Program-made: the position numbers and the translations under genes
Assembly (NCBI GenBank): GCA_047605645.1
Contig: JASGFJ010000026.1
Location: forward strand, 1-64,000
Reading direction: 5' to 3'
DNA: 64,000 nucleotides
Source of the DNA: UBA1309 sp047605645
GTDB taxonomy: Bacteria; Bacteroidota; Bacteroidia; Bacteroidales; Dysgonomonadaceae
Shown here: positions 25,606 to 33,339 of the stretch, piece by piece
How positions within the stretch are numbered: position 1 is the stretch's first letter
Layout: each line of letters opens with the position of its first letter
Notes under the pieces: generated by a model
The model's database searches: none
What the model was told of the DNA's origin: nothing
Seen by the model: the letters and a program-made list of their open reading frames with translations, nothing else

Positions 25606-27933
25606 TTAAAATTTATAATTTAGTCCGAACTCCATCGTGAACGGTCGGATGTATGTTCCTGAAATAATAGTATTGTTTTTCTTCTCCGCTTCTTCCTTTG
25701 TCAGAATCAAGTCGCCGTCAGTGATTGAACCGGTCGCTCCTTTTTGATTCAGAAGGTTGACAAATGTGCAACTTAATTCAATATTTTTGCTGAGTTTGTA
25801 ATTGACTCCTGCAAAAGTTTCCCATCGTGATGCATATTGCAATGTATTGGGTTTATTCATATATCCTTTATCGAAATAGCGGGCACTAGTCCATACTTTT
25901 AGATCTTTATAGGTATAACTCGGGTCGATTTCGATTAGAAGTTTAGAAATTCCGGTTACTGTTTTGTCGCTGAAGTCGTAGTTGCTGACTGAACCATCTG
26001 CAAAAGTGACACTTCCCGCAAAATTTTTATATTTCGGCGATTGGAGAGTCATCAATAGATGCAAGGCAAATCCTTTGAAGGGAGTAATAATCGCATCTGT
26101 TGTCCAGCCAATTGTTTCAATGTCGTAATGAGTCATCGGGCGGGCAATTTGACTGGGGTTGTTCGGATTGGAGAAGTTTACAGTTGAGCGGTATTCATTT
26201 CGTTTGATATATGTAGCCTTCGATACCAGACTAATCATTGGGTGATTGTAGTACAGGCCAAATCCTGCTTCCGGTACTTGTGACTTTTTCAATTCGGGAT
26301 CGGATCCGGATGAATAGCTCTCTAATTGTCCTGCTTGTTCGTTGTATCCTACTTCAGCCAAGAGCCCGAGTTTGTTTGAGAGTTTATATACAGCGTCGAG
26401 CATAAATGCTTTCTTCAGCCAATTGTCGCTAATTTGGATTTTTGGTCCGTCAATTGTCGTGTAGGGCAAACCTGTTTCCGGATTGTATTGCGACCTATCT
26501 AAACGGTCTCCTCTCACGGTGTGGTATTCGAGTCTGGCTCCGCCTTTCAATGTCAGCGAAGGCGATACGTTCCATTTGTCATAGAGGAAGATCGCGAGCT
26601 TGTTTTCATGTCCGTTGTGATATTCTAAAGACAAATTGTCGTTGTAATTGCCAGTGGCATCGTTGTAAGTCACCCCTTCCGGTTTCCAAGTACCGGCCGA
26701 TGAGTTGTAATTGAATTTCCTGATTTTCCGGGGATTGGGTCCCACTTCCTGAAAATATTGAGTGGTTTCGGTGACAAACTTATCCACATTATAATACGAC
26801 TCTTGTAATCCGATCTTCCAATCATGGTTTCCTGTTTTTTTAGCAACATCAAACTGCGACATAAAAGTCTGTGTTGGTGTACGGCGGCTACCTAGGACAA
26901 GGACGCTCTGGGCATTCCCTTTATATTCGGTACCATCCATGTATTGATATTTCACTGCCGATTCATCTCTTGTGTTGGCCATGTCTATCCCCATTGTGTA
27001 TGGATAATATACTCCTGCGCGCGCATCATGATACCGCATGCTGAGGTTCATATTCAGGCCATTGTTCAGTTTGTTTTTGCTAATCAGGTCGATTGTATTT
27101 GATCTGCTCCCGTAGTCGTTTACAACATCCAGTGATCTGCTTTTTCCTGTAAAAGCATCGATTAAATCAATTCTCCCTGAGTTTTCGAAATAAGAATCCC
27201 TGCCCAATCTGAAATTGTCGAGCTCTTTCACTTTTCCATTTGAATTATACATGAAAGGAGCTGTTTTTGATAGGATGTCTTTTGAATTCATGTATTTATA
27301 CATCAACGAGATGCTCCCTGTCAACTTTTCGGTTTTATAGTCTTGCGTCAGGGCAAATTTGTAAAGATGTGTTTTATCTGCGTAGTATCTATCTACTCCC
27401 TGAGGCTTGAATGATCCTGGATCTAAACTGGTGTATGCACCTGCTGAAAACTTAAGGCCATTTTTTGTTAATGGTCCGCTGATGTTTATTGAATTTCGGA
27501 TAAGCCCGAATTGATTTGAATTCACAGAGCCGTTTCCTCTTAGAACAGATGTTCCCAGATTATCGAAAGTACTTACCGAAAATCCTACTTCTCCGGTATT
27601 TATCGCTGTTTCTCCTAGATTGAGCAATTGGAATCCGTGGGTAGAGGCGTCTGAACGCCATGCTTTTGTTGGTAATTCAGGCCAAAAAAAGAAGACTACC
27701 GGAAGTCCGTTTTCAAGAACAGTGGTTCCGCCGATACTTGCCGGAAGTCCGATATTCACATCGCGGGGGCCTGTGTTGTTTGCTGCATTTAACATTACGT
27801 TTCTATCGTTTTTCTCAGGCTCATTCTTCTGTTTTGTAGTTTGAATCGTATCTCCGGATATGCTGTTTTGTCCCGATAGATTTGAACTGAGAATGGTGAA
27901 TGCAAAAATTGGGATAAAATACTTCATTTTCAT
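25606..27933 (-). CDS. TonB-dependent outer membrane receptor
   Basis: A 775-residue outer-membrane receptor. After the signal peptide (1-21) there is a short, Lys/Asn-rich linker and then a plug domain (about 48-190: GPRDVNIGLPASIGG, VLENGLPVVFF). The rest is a beta-barrel of alternating aromatic strands ending in TMEFGLNYKF with a terminal Phe, the usual outer-membrane insertion signal. Unlike SusC-type receptors it has no carboxypeptidase-like N-terminal domain, and no SusD partner lies nearby. It probably imports a small glycoside or other ligand that the GH3 enzyme acts on. The control region contains two 27-bp palindromes, one of which overlaps its predicted start of transcription. Either Met1 or Met3 may be the start. 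Confidence 0.88.
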   Translation of the reverse strand: MKMKYFIPIFAFTILSSNLSGQNSISGDTIQTTKQKNEPEKNDRNVMLNAANNTGPRDVNIGLPASIGGTTVLENGLPVVFFFWPELPTKAWRSDASTHGFQLLNLGETAINTGEVGFSVSTFDNLGTSVLRGNGSVNSNQFGLIRNSINISGPLTKNGLKFSAGAYTSLDPGSFKPQGVDRYYADKTHLYKFALTQDYKTEKLTGSISLMYKYMNSKDILSKTAPFMYNSNGKVKELDNFRLGRDSYFENSGRIDLIDAFTGKSRSLDVVNDYGSRSNTIDLISKNKLNNGLNMNLSMRYHDARAGVYYPYTMGIDMANTRDESAVKYQYMDGTEYKGNAQSVLVLGSRRTPTQTFMSQFDVAKKTGNHDWKIGLQESYYNVDKFVTETTQYFQEVGPNPRKIRKFNYNSSAGTWKPEGVTYNDATGNYNDNLSLEYHNGHENKLAIFLYDKWNVSPSLTLKGGARLEYHTVRGDRLDRSQYNPETGLPYTTIDGPKIQISDNWLKKAFMLDAVYKLSNKLGLLAEVGYNEQAGQLESYSSGSDPELKKSQVPEAGFGLYYNHPMISLVSKATYIKRNEYRSTVNFSNPNNPSQIARPMTHYDIETIGWTTDAIITPFKGFALHLLMTLQSPKYKNFAGSVTFADGSVSNYDFSDKTVTGISKLLIEIDPSYTYKDLKVWTSARYFDKGYMNKPNTLQYASRWETFAGVNYKLSKNIELSCTFVNLLNQKGATGSITDGDLILTKEEAEKKNNTIISGTYIRPFTMEFGLNYKF

Positions 27934-27963
27934 GTTCGTGTCCTTTTTGATTTATATTATATT

Positions 27964-27990
27964 TGCAGGGTGTATTAATTACACACTGCA
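27964..27990. promoter_or_regulatory. palindromic operator 1 (NrtR-like site)
   Basis: A 27-bp inverted repeat with 11-bp arms (one mismatch) around ttaat; the inner half-sites are GTGTA/TACAC. It overlaps a TATATTTG -7 motif for the receptor gene (27989-27996, minus strand) and the predicted start point, so binding here should block that promoter. It shares inner half-sites, spacer length and total length with operator 2, 45 bp away centre to centre. Confidence 0.7.
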
Positions 27991-28008
27991 AATATAGTGT
28001 TAATTTTC

Positions 28009-28035
28009 TTTCGTGTGTACAAAATACACACGAAA
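28009..28035. promoter_or_regulatory. palindromic operator 2 (NrtR-like site)
   Basis: A 27-bp perfect inverted repeat with arms TTTCGTGTGTA and TACACACGAAA around caaaa. It lies between the receptor gene and the divergent Nudix-type regulator gene, 66 bp before the regulator ATG. Perfect dyad symmetry and the match to operator 1 point to a dimeric regulator, most simply the adjacent one. Confidence 0.72.
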
Positions 28036-28101
28036 AATAATATGTTGTATAACAGGTAAATAAAATTATAAATATATTTTTGGTAAATATTGAGCAGAAT
28101 T

Positions 28102-28851
28102 ATGGTGGAAAATGAGTGGTTTAAAATACAAGAATGGCAACCGTGTTTATCTGTAGACTGTGTTATCATCTCGTATCATAAGAAAAAGATAAAAGTACTT
28201 TTAAACAAGGTAAATAGTCTTAATAAATACAGCCTTCCCGGGGGGCTGGTTTATCGGGATGAAGATGTGGACGATGCAGCCAGAAGGATATTGTTGGCCC
28301 GAACCGGATTGGAAAACATAGAATTGAGACAATTCTACTGTTTTGGGAAAGCTTCCAGGACAAGTAAAGAAGAAAACCTCGCAATATTACAAGCAAAAGA
28401 GGATGTGGATGATGAATTTATCGCATTTTTTACGCAGCGATTTGTATCTATCGGTTATTTCGCACTGGTGAAATATGATGATGTTATCATTGAGGAAAGA
28501 GAGAATGATATCTTTAATTGGCATGATATCGATCAGCTTCCGGAGCTTTATACCGATCATAAAGAAATCATCAGTAAGGCGATGCAGACGATAAGAATGA
28601 AGATAGATCACATGCCTATTGCTTGCAGGCTGCTTTCGGAGAAATTTATTTTCCCTGATTTGCAAACGCTATATGAGGGGATTCTTGGACATCATCTCGA
28701 TAAAAGAAATTTTCTCAAGAAGATGGTCACATCCGGTTTAATCATTCGCCTGGATGAAAGAAAGGAGGTGAACACATATCCTCATCCTTATTATTATATA
28801 TTCAACGAAGAAAAAATAAAGGAAATGATGTTGTCGGCGGAGAGTGTGTAA
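28102..28851 (+). CDS. Nudix-related transcriptional regulator (NrtR/AraR-like)
   Basis: About 249 residues in two parts. The N-terminal Nudix fold (about 10-150) has a broken Nudix box: the G-x5-E and R are present (GGLVYRDE ... RR), but the catalytic REUxEE is replaced by RILLAR, so hydrolase activity is unlikely. The C-terminal part (about 155-249) is a winged helix (LYEGILGHHLDKRNFLKKM, with the LDERKEVN wing). This layout is that of NrtR-type regulators, which bind sugar- or nucleotide-derived effectors; in Bacteroides one member, AraR, controls arabinose use. The ATG at 28102 is preferred over an upstream TTG at 28090. A TATTTTTG -7 motif lies at 28075-28082. It probably controls the divergent receptor-GH3 operon and itself. 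Confidence 0.85.
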   Translation: MVENEWFKIQEWQPCLSVDCVIISYHKKKIKVLLNKVNSLNKYSLPGGLVYRDEDVDDAARRILLARTGLENIELRQFYCFGKASRTSKEENLAILQAKEDVDDEFIAFFTQRFVSIGYFALVKYDDVIIEERENDIFNWHDIDQLPELYTDHKEIISKAMQTIRMKIDHMPIACRLLSEKFIFPDLQTLYEGILGHHLDKRNFLKKMVTSGLIIRLDERKEVNTYPHPYYYIFNEEKIKEMMLSAESV

Positions 28852-29371
28852 TTTTGTCGGATGATTACCGGAATAAAATATTTCATAGTCTTGTATGGAA
28901 AAAGATACATGCAGATCGGTAGTCCCTATTCAAATAAATTATTAGGGATTGGCTATATTTTGCTGCTTTTATTTTATTGATTTACAGTAGTTTGTGAGGT
29001 GGTGAACCTGAAAATAAGATATTTCGTGTGGATTCAAGTTTGTTTACTCTTTGTTTGGATATGCCTGTAATCAGTAATATCTGTTTGATGAACGGTTTAA
29101 GTCGGACTATAAAGTTAGCTTGATGCACTTGTGGTGTTGCTTTTTTTAAGTGCATTAGCGATGTGTGTACTTCCTCATGGATATTTACTTACTACAATAT
29201 TAGATTCTAAAGAGGTATGCATCGCAAATCGGCCGTTATTATTCCGGTTCGGATTTTAGATTGTTGGTTTGGCTTCATTTTGGTTTTTGACACTTTTGAG
29301 TGGTTGGATCCGGAGGAACATCAATAACTGTTAGGATCTTCTGAAGAGATAATCGATTTGAGAGGCTGACA
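28852..29371. other. gap of ~520 bp, nothing recognised
   Basis: No supported gene. It contains a hairpin (ATGCACTT/AAGTGCAT, 29123-29155, with a T-rich loop) of unknown role. The short frames here have no signature. Confidence 0.4.
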
Positions 29372-29405
29372 CAAAAATAGGATTCCATTTGGAATCCTAT
29401 TTTTG
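29372..29405 (-). terminator. strong hairpin downstream of osmC-like gene
   Basis: A 15-bp perfect stem (CAAAAATAGGATTCC / GGAATCCTATTTTTG) with a 4-nt loop, about 100 bp after the OsmC-like stop. Either orientation ends in a U-tract, so it can act in both directions. Confidence 0.75.
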
Positions 29406-29507
29406 CGTGAACAGAACCTTTTACCGATAGACAATTCCTGAGAGGAATCAATCCGGAAAACGGATGTGTTTGAAGACTTATCTGCCGGAAGAGAAGTTGC
29501 TGTTGCT

Positions 29508-29927
29508 TCAGGCTTCTTTGGTTTTAATCTCGTACGAAACAGGGATTGCTTTGGCATAAAGGGCAATCACTCCGCAATATTTTTCAAACGACATTGAAAC
29601 AATCTTTTCTAGTTTTTCGGCGGGAAGAGATTCTCCTGTGAACTCGTAAATCAATTTGATTTCTGTGTAATATTTCGGATCTTCTTCACGGGCAATTCCC
29701 GTAACATGTACCCTGAAATCATTTACCTCGATACGCATTTTACGTAATAAACTCACTACATCAAGCCCCGAGCAATCGGCAGCAGCTACCAAAAGTAGTT
29801 TTTTGGGGCGAGGCCCGGCATTGTCGCCGCCATCTTCCGCTCCTGTGTCAATCACAAGCTTGTGGCCGTCAAGTTCAGTCTCAAAACGATTTTTCCCTTT
29901 CCATACGGAAGTTATTTCATGTAGCAT
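29508..29927 (-). CDS. OsmC/Ohr family protein
   Basis: A 139-residue cytoplasmic protein of the OsmC superfamily, dimeric thiol peroxidases. The family core GPRPKKLLLVAAADCSGLDVV (split around the first cysteine, about residue 52) and the second cysteine in FEKYCGV (about residue 120) are both present, at the spacing expected for the reactive and resolving Cys. It should reduce organic hydroperoxides or handle related stress. A strong ribosome binding site (AAAGGAG, 6 nt from the ATG) is unusual in this window. It is a single-gene unit, divergent from the Lgt-like gene. Confidence 0.88.
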   Translation of the reverse strand: MLHEITSVWKGKNRFETELDGHKLVIDTGAEDGGDNAGPRPKKLLLVAAADCSGLDVVSLLRKMRIEVNDFRVHVTGIAREEDPKYYTEIKLIYEFTGESLPAEKLEKIVSMSFEKYCGVIALYAKAIPVSYEIKTKEA

Positions 29928-30161
29928 TTTTTACTCCTTTCTTTGAATAAATAATTATACAGAAAAAACATTTGCTTTTTGGTTTTTGTTCAAAGGGGAA
30001 AATAGACAAATGTAAATTTCCTTGCTTGTTTATTTGCATGCTCAATATCGTGCAACTTTTGCCATCCGTTGGAATTTAAATGAGGAATTTTGAAAACTTT
30101 TTTTATCTTTGAGAAGAACTTAAAGAATCCATAAAAAAACGATATTCTTGTCCATCTACCT

Positions 30162-30950
30162 ATGTTTGAACCTCCCGTTGTCATATCTCTTTGGGGACAT
30201 CAGATTTTGCTTCATTCTATTCTGGAAGCCGCCGGAATCTTTTTGGGAGCCCGTTATTATTGGTATTTAAGACGGAAGCAGAATGAAAAGATGGAGATGA
30301 TTGCCTCGCTGGCGGTGTTGGTTGGAGCGACTTTTGGGGCTTACTTTGGTTCCCATATTCTGGGTGCATTGGAAAATATTCCCGAATGGATAGCAACGAC
30401 CGATAAATTGGAATATCTTTTGTTTAATAAAACGTTAGTCGGAGGTTTGTTGGGCGGACTTATTGGAGTGGAAGGGATGAAAAAGCTGATTGGAGAAAAG
30501 AGAAGTACCGGAGATTTGTTCGTTTTTCCGCTTCTATTGGCAATTATTATCGGACGAATCGGTTGTTTTTCTGCGGGAATATTGGAACAGACTTATGGTT
30601 TGCCTACAACACTCCCCTGGGGAATGGATTTAGGAGATCATATTCCCCGACATCCGGTAGCACTCTACGAAGTGTTTTATCTCCTATTGATTTGGCTCGT
30701 ATTGGGATATATACAAAGAAGATACCCTCTTCGACCAGGCGCTCTTTTTAAGCTGTTTATGATTTTCTACTTGTCTTTTCGTTTCTTTTTGGATTTTATC
30801 AAACCTGGATGGCGTTTTGCCGGTGGAATGGGAAGCATACAGTTAGCCTGTCTCTTGGGATTGATGTATTATGGAAAGTACATTCTCGATGTGAAAAAAT
30901 TGCTTCTCAAAAGAAATGGTATTTCTGATAAAAAGAGTTCCTCGATTTAA
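30162..30950 (+). CDS. Lgt-like membrane protein
   Basis: A 262-residue polytopic membrane protein (about 7 helices) related to prolipoprotein diacylglyceryl transferase. It keeps several Lgt landmarks: GKTLVGG-like NKTLVGGLLGG, the core RIGCFSAGI, the HPVALYE loop and RFFLDFIKP. The true lgt of this organism is expected elsewhere; this copy is adjacent to a radical SAM lipid-synthase-like gene, which suggests a specialised role in moving or attaching phosphatidylglycerol-derived lipid groups rather than general lipoprotein maturation. That role is inferred. A TATCTTTG -7 motif lies at 30104-30111. It is followed by the two downstream genes after a 241-bp gap containing the conserved leader. 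Confidence 0.8.
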   Translation: MFEPPVVISLWGHQILLHSILEAAGIFLGARYYWYLRRKQNEKMEMIASLAVLVGATFGAYFGSHILGALENIPEWIATTDKLEYLLFNKTLVGGLLGGLIGVEGMKKLIGEKRSTGDLFVFPLLLAIIIGRIGCFSAGILEQTYGLPTTLPWGMDLGDHIPRHPVALYEVFYLLLIWLVLGYIQRRYPLRPGALFKLFMIFYLSFRFFLDFIKPGWRFAGGMGSIQLACLLGLMYYGKYILDVKKLLLKRNGISDKKSSSI

Positions 30951-31000
30951 AACCGGCTGTGACGGATAAGTCGTAAAGCTATAAACTATATTGTTTTAGT

Positions 31001-31126
31001 TAACTTTGTTTGTCATGACAATCGATTAATTACAAATCAGAATATGAAGCGAAGCCAGACTTTTATTAAATCACCCAAAAGAATGATTTAAAAATCAGGA
31101 AAGTTTCAGGCCGCTTACCCGTAAAA
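31001..31126 (+). promoter_or_regulatory. promoter -7 motif and conserved leader, copy 1
   Basis: A TAACTTTG -7 motif (31001-31008; no good -33 found) precedes a conserved ~87-nt element at 31040-31126. The element aligns almost base for base with 53992-54077. Shared parts are GAATATG-GA-CGAAGC, TTATTAAAT, the 14-nt palindrome TGATTTAAAAATCA, then GGAAAGTT-CA-G-CGC-TA-CCGT-AAA. It contains a 15-codon ORF (31044-31091, MKRSQTFIKSPKRMI) ending inside the palindrome. An ATG follows exactly 14 nt after CCGT in both copies. Here that ATG opens a 10-codon frame (MKYFYVEYNV, 31137-31169), and the real gene starts at 31192. It is probably an RNA leader; the ligand or mechanism is unknown. Confidence 0.6.
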
Positions 31127-31191
31127 ATAAAATCGGATGAAATATTTCTATGTGGAATATAATGTTTAACCTGAACTGATGTTGATAAAAG

Positions 31192-31437
31192 ATGAATTAT
31201 CTGCTACTATTTTTAAATATTGTTGGAAAGAATGATTTCTGGAGTGGATTGGGAATTTTATTTTTTGCCATCACTGTTATAGCGATTATTGTAGGGGCGC
31301 TAGCTTTACTGATTGCGCTGATTTTCTGGATGAGCAACGACTCTCAGAAGAGGAAGAAGTGTCTGAAAGTTGGTTTGTTAAGCTTGCTTGTAGCCGGAGT
31401 CTGTTTGTTGCTCACTTCCGTTTTATGTAGTTGGTGA
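31192..31437 (+). CDS. small two-helix membrane protein
   Basis: An 81-residue protein with two hydrophobic helices (about 18-46 and 57-79) joined by a short basic, cytoplasmic-type loop (MSNDSQKRKKCLK). No family was recognised. It sits 65 bp after the conserved leader and 55 bp before the radical SAM gene on the same strand, so it probably belongs to that operon. It may be a membrane partner of the radical SAM or Lgt-like protein; this is inference from position only. Confidence 0.65.
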   Translation: MNYLLLFLNIVGKNDFWSGLGILFFAITVIAIIVGALALLIALIFWMSNDSQKRKKCLKVGLLSLLVAGVCLLLTSVLCSW

Positions 31438-31492
31438 AAGCTGATACCCGAGGAGATTATATATTAAAATTCAAACGATAAAAACTATCAAA

Positions 31493-32896
31493 ATGCGTGT
31501 AAGAGATTATGTTTACTACGATTATACCATAAGCCTTTGTCCCGAATGCCTGAGACGTATCGGAGCAAAAATCTTTTTTCAGGACGATAAAGTGTATATG
31601 GAAAAGCATTGCCCGCAGCATGGAACCTTTAAAACCCTGCTGGCAACCGATATTGACTATTATAAAAATATCCGGAATTATAATAAAGCATCTGAAATGC
31701 CACTCGAGTTTAATACTCCGGTCGAGTATGGATGCCCTTACGACTGTGGGCTTTGTGGTGGCCATGAGCAGCATAGTTGTTTAAGTATTGTGGAGATTAC
31801 AGATCGTTGCAATCTGGCTTGTCCCACTTGTTATGCCATGTCTTCGCCCCATTACGGGCATCATCGTTCCGTTTCTGAAATAGACCGGATGCTTCATGCC
31901 GTCATCCGAAATGAAGGCGAACCTGCTGTCGTGCAGATAAGTGGCGGCGAACCGACTATCCATCCGCAGTTTTTCGAAGTGATGGATCTCGCCAAGTCGA
32001 AACCAATCAAGCATCTGATGCTTAACACAAATGGGATACGTATTGCAGAAGAGGAAGGTTTTGCTGAAAAACTTGCAACGTATATGCCTGATTTTGAGAT
32101 TTATTTGCAATTTGACTCTTTCAAGCCGGATGTGCTGAAAAAACTTCGAGGAAAAGATATGACTGAGATCCGCAAAAAAGCTCTGGAGAGGCTGAATGCT
32201 CTCAATCTCAGTACGACGCTGGTTGTGACAATGCAAAAAGGGATGAATGATGATGAAGCCGGAAAGATTGTAGAATTTGCCTTGCAGCAGAAATGTGTGC
32301 GAGGAGTTACTTTTCAACCGATTCAAATTGCCGGAAGAAATGAACCGGATGCGGCGGATCATCGCTTGACTTTAACAGAGGTTCGTTCGTCGCTATTAGC
32401 ACAATCACAGGTATTTCAGCCGAACGATATTATCCCTGTTCCTTGTAATCCGGATGCGTTGGCAATGGGCTATGTTTTAAAGTTGGGGACGGAATGCTTT
32501 CCTCTTACCCGGTATATTGATCCGAAAGAACTTCTGAATACAAAGTCGCAAAATACAATTGTGTATGAGCAGGATGAAGTGATGCGAGACAAATTGATAA
32601 AGATATTCAGTACCGGTATTTCGGTAGATAAAGTAAAAGGAGAATTTAATCAGCTTTTGTGTTGTCTGCCTCAGATTTCAGCACCCGGCTTACAATACGA
32701 CAACTTGTTCCGCGTCATTATTATGAATTTTATGGATGCTTATGATTTTGATGTACGCGCCGTCAAAAAATCGTGTGTTCATATTGTTGATAGAGACGGA
32801 AAGATTATTCCTTTTGAAAATATGAACCTGTTCTATCGCGATGATAAACGGATGTACTTAAACAGATTGCGAAAAGAATCGGGTTTGTATTTCTGA
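31493..32896 (+). CDS. radical SAM lipid-synthase-like enzyme (Tes/COG1964)
   Basis: A 467-residue multi-cluster radical SAM protein. The first part holds a rubredoxin-like site (C16-x2-C19 ... C40 in KHCPQHG). A second cysteine set follows (C81-x3-C85-x2-C88 ... C96), then the radical SAM motif C106-x3-C110-x2-C113 (DRCNLACPTCY) and ISGGEPTIHP. Further cysteines lie near 321 and 337 and in LLCCLP. This order matches COG1964, whose archaeal member Tes joins lipid tails by C-C bonds to make tetraether lipids; related Mss enzymes make membrane-spanning lipids in bacteria. The adjacent Lgt-like gene fits a lipid substrate. The assignment is by motif order; the actual substrate here is unknown. 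Confidence 0.8.
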   Translation: MRVRDYVYYDYTISLCPECLRRIGAKIFFQDDKVYMEKHCPQHGTFKTLLATDIDYYKNIRNYNKASEMPLEFNTPVEYGCPYDCGLCGGHEQHSCLSIVEITDRCNLACPTCYAMSSPHYGHHRSVSEIDRMLHAVIRNEGEPAVVQISGGEPTIHPQFFEVMDLAKSKPIKHLMLNTNGIRIAEEEGFAEKLATYMPDFEIYLQFDSFKPDVLKKLRGKDMTEIRKKALERLNALNLSTTLVVTMQKGMNDDEAGKIVEFALQQKCVRGVTFQPIQIAGRNEPDAADHRLTLTEVRSSLLAQSQVFQPNDIIPVPCNPDALAMGYVLKLGTECFPLTRYIDPKELLNTKSQNTIVYEQDEVMRDKLIKIFSTGISVDKVKGEFNQLLCCLPQISAPGLQYDNLFRVIIMNFMDAYDFDVRAVKKSCVHIVDRDGKIIPFENMNLFYRDDKRMYLNRLRKESGLYF

Positions 32897-33339
32897 AACA
32901 GAACTTATCGGGCGCAATGTAGTATGGGTATTTCGACTATCGGCATTTCTTTGCCGGTAAGTAGTCCTATAAGATTCCTTTCATGTATTTTATTCGTCAT
33001 ATTGCTTATTCTTAGAATACTATCGATGTGTATACTTACGACGAATTATGAACATTCACTTATAAAATCAGTGATATGTAATTATACATCCGGATAACGA
33101 TATCAAAAAAGTGTTTTTTCTAGAATTTGAGCCGGATATTTTGTGTTTAATACATTAAAATAATTGTTATTCAGAAAAATAGCCTCTGAAATTCTTCTTG
33201 TCTGAATTATTTTTATTAAACTTGTTGATATTTTTTCAGGTCCATCTGTCTTGATTCTGTTCAAACAGGAAATACATACTTTGCTAACTAATTTGAGAAA
33301 TCGAGGTAGATCGACAACCTTAATCTAAAATGTAAAACT
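32897..33339. other. intergenic region before M16 gene
   Basis: No gene was recognised. The right end holds a fair promoter for the M16 peptidase gene: CTTG (33250-33253) and ATACTTTG (33276-33283), with a slightly long spacer of 22 nt. The rest is A/T-rich and without structure that I can support. Confidence 0.4.
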
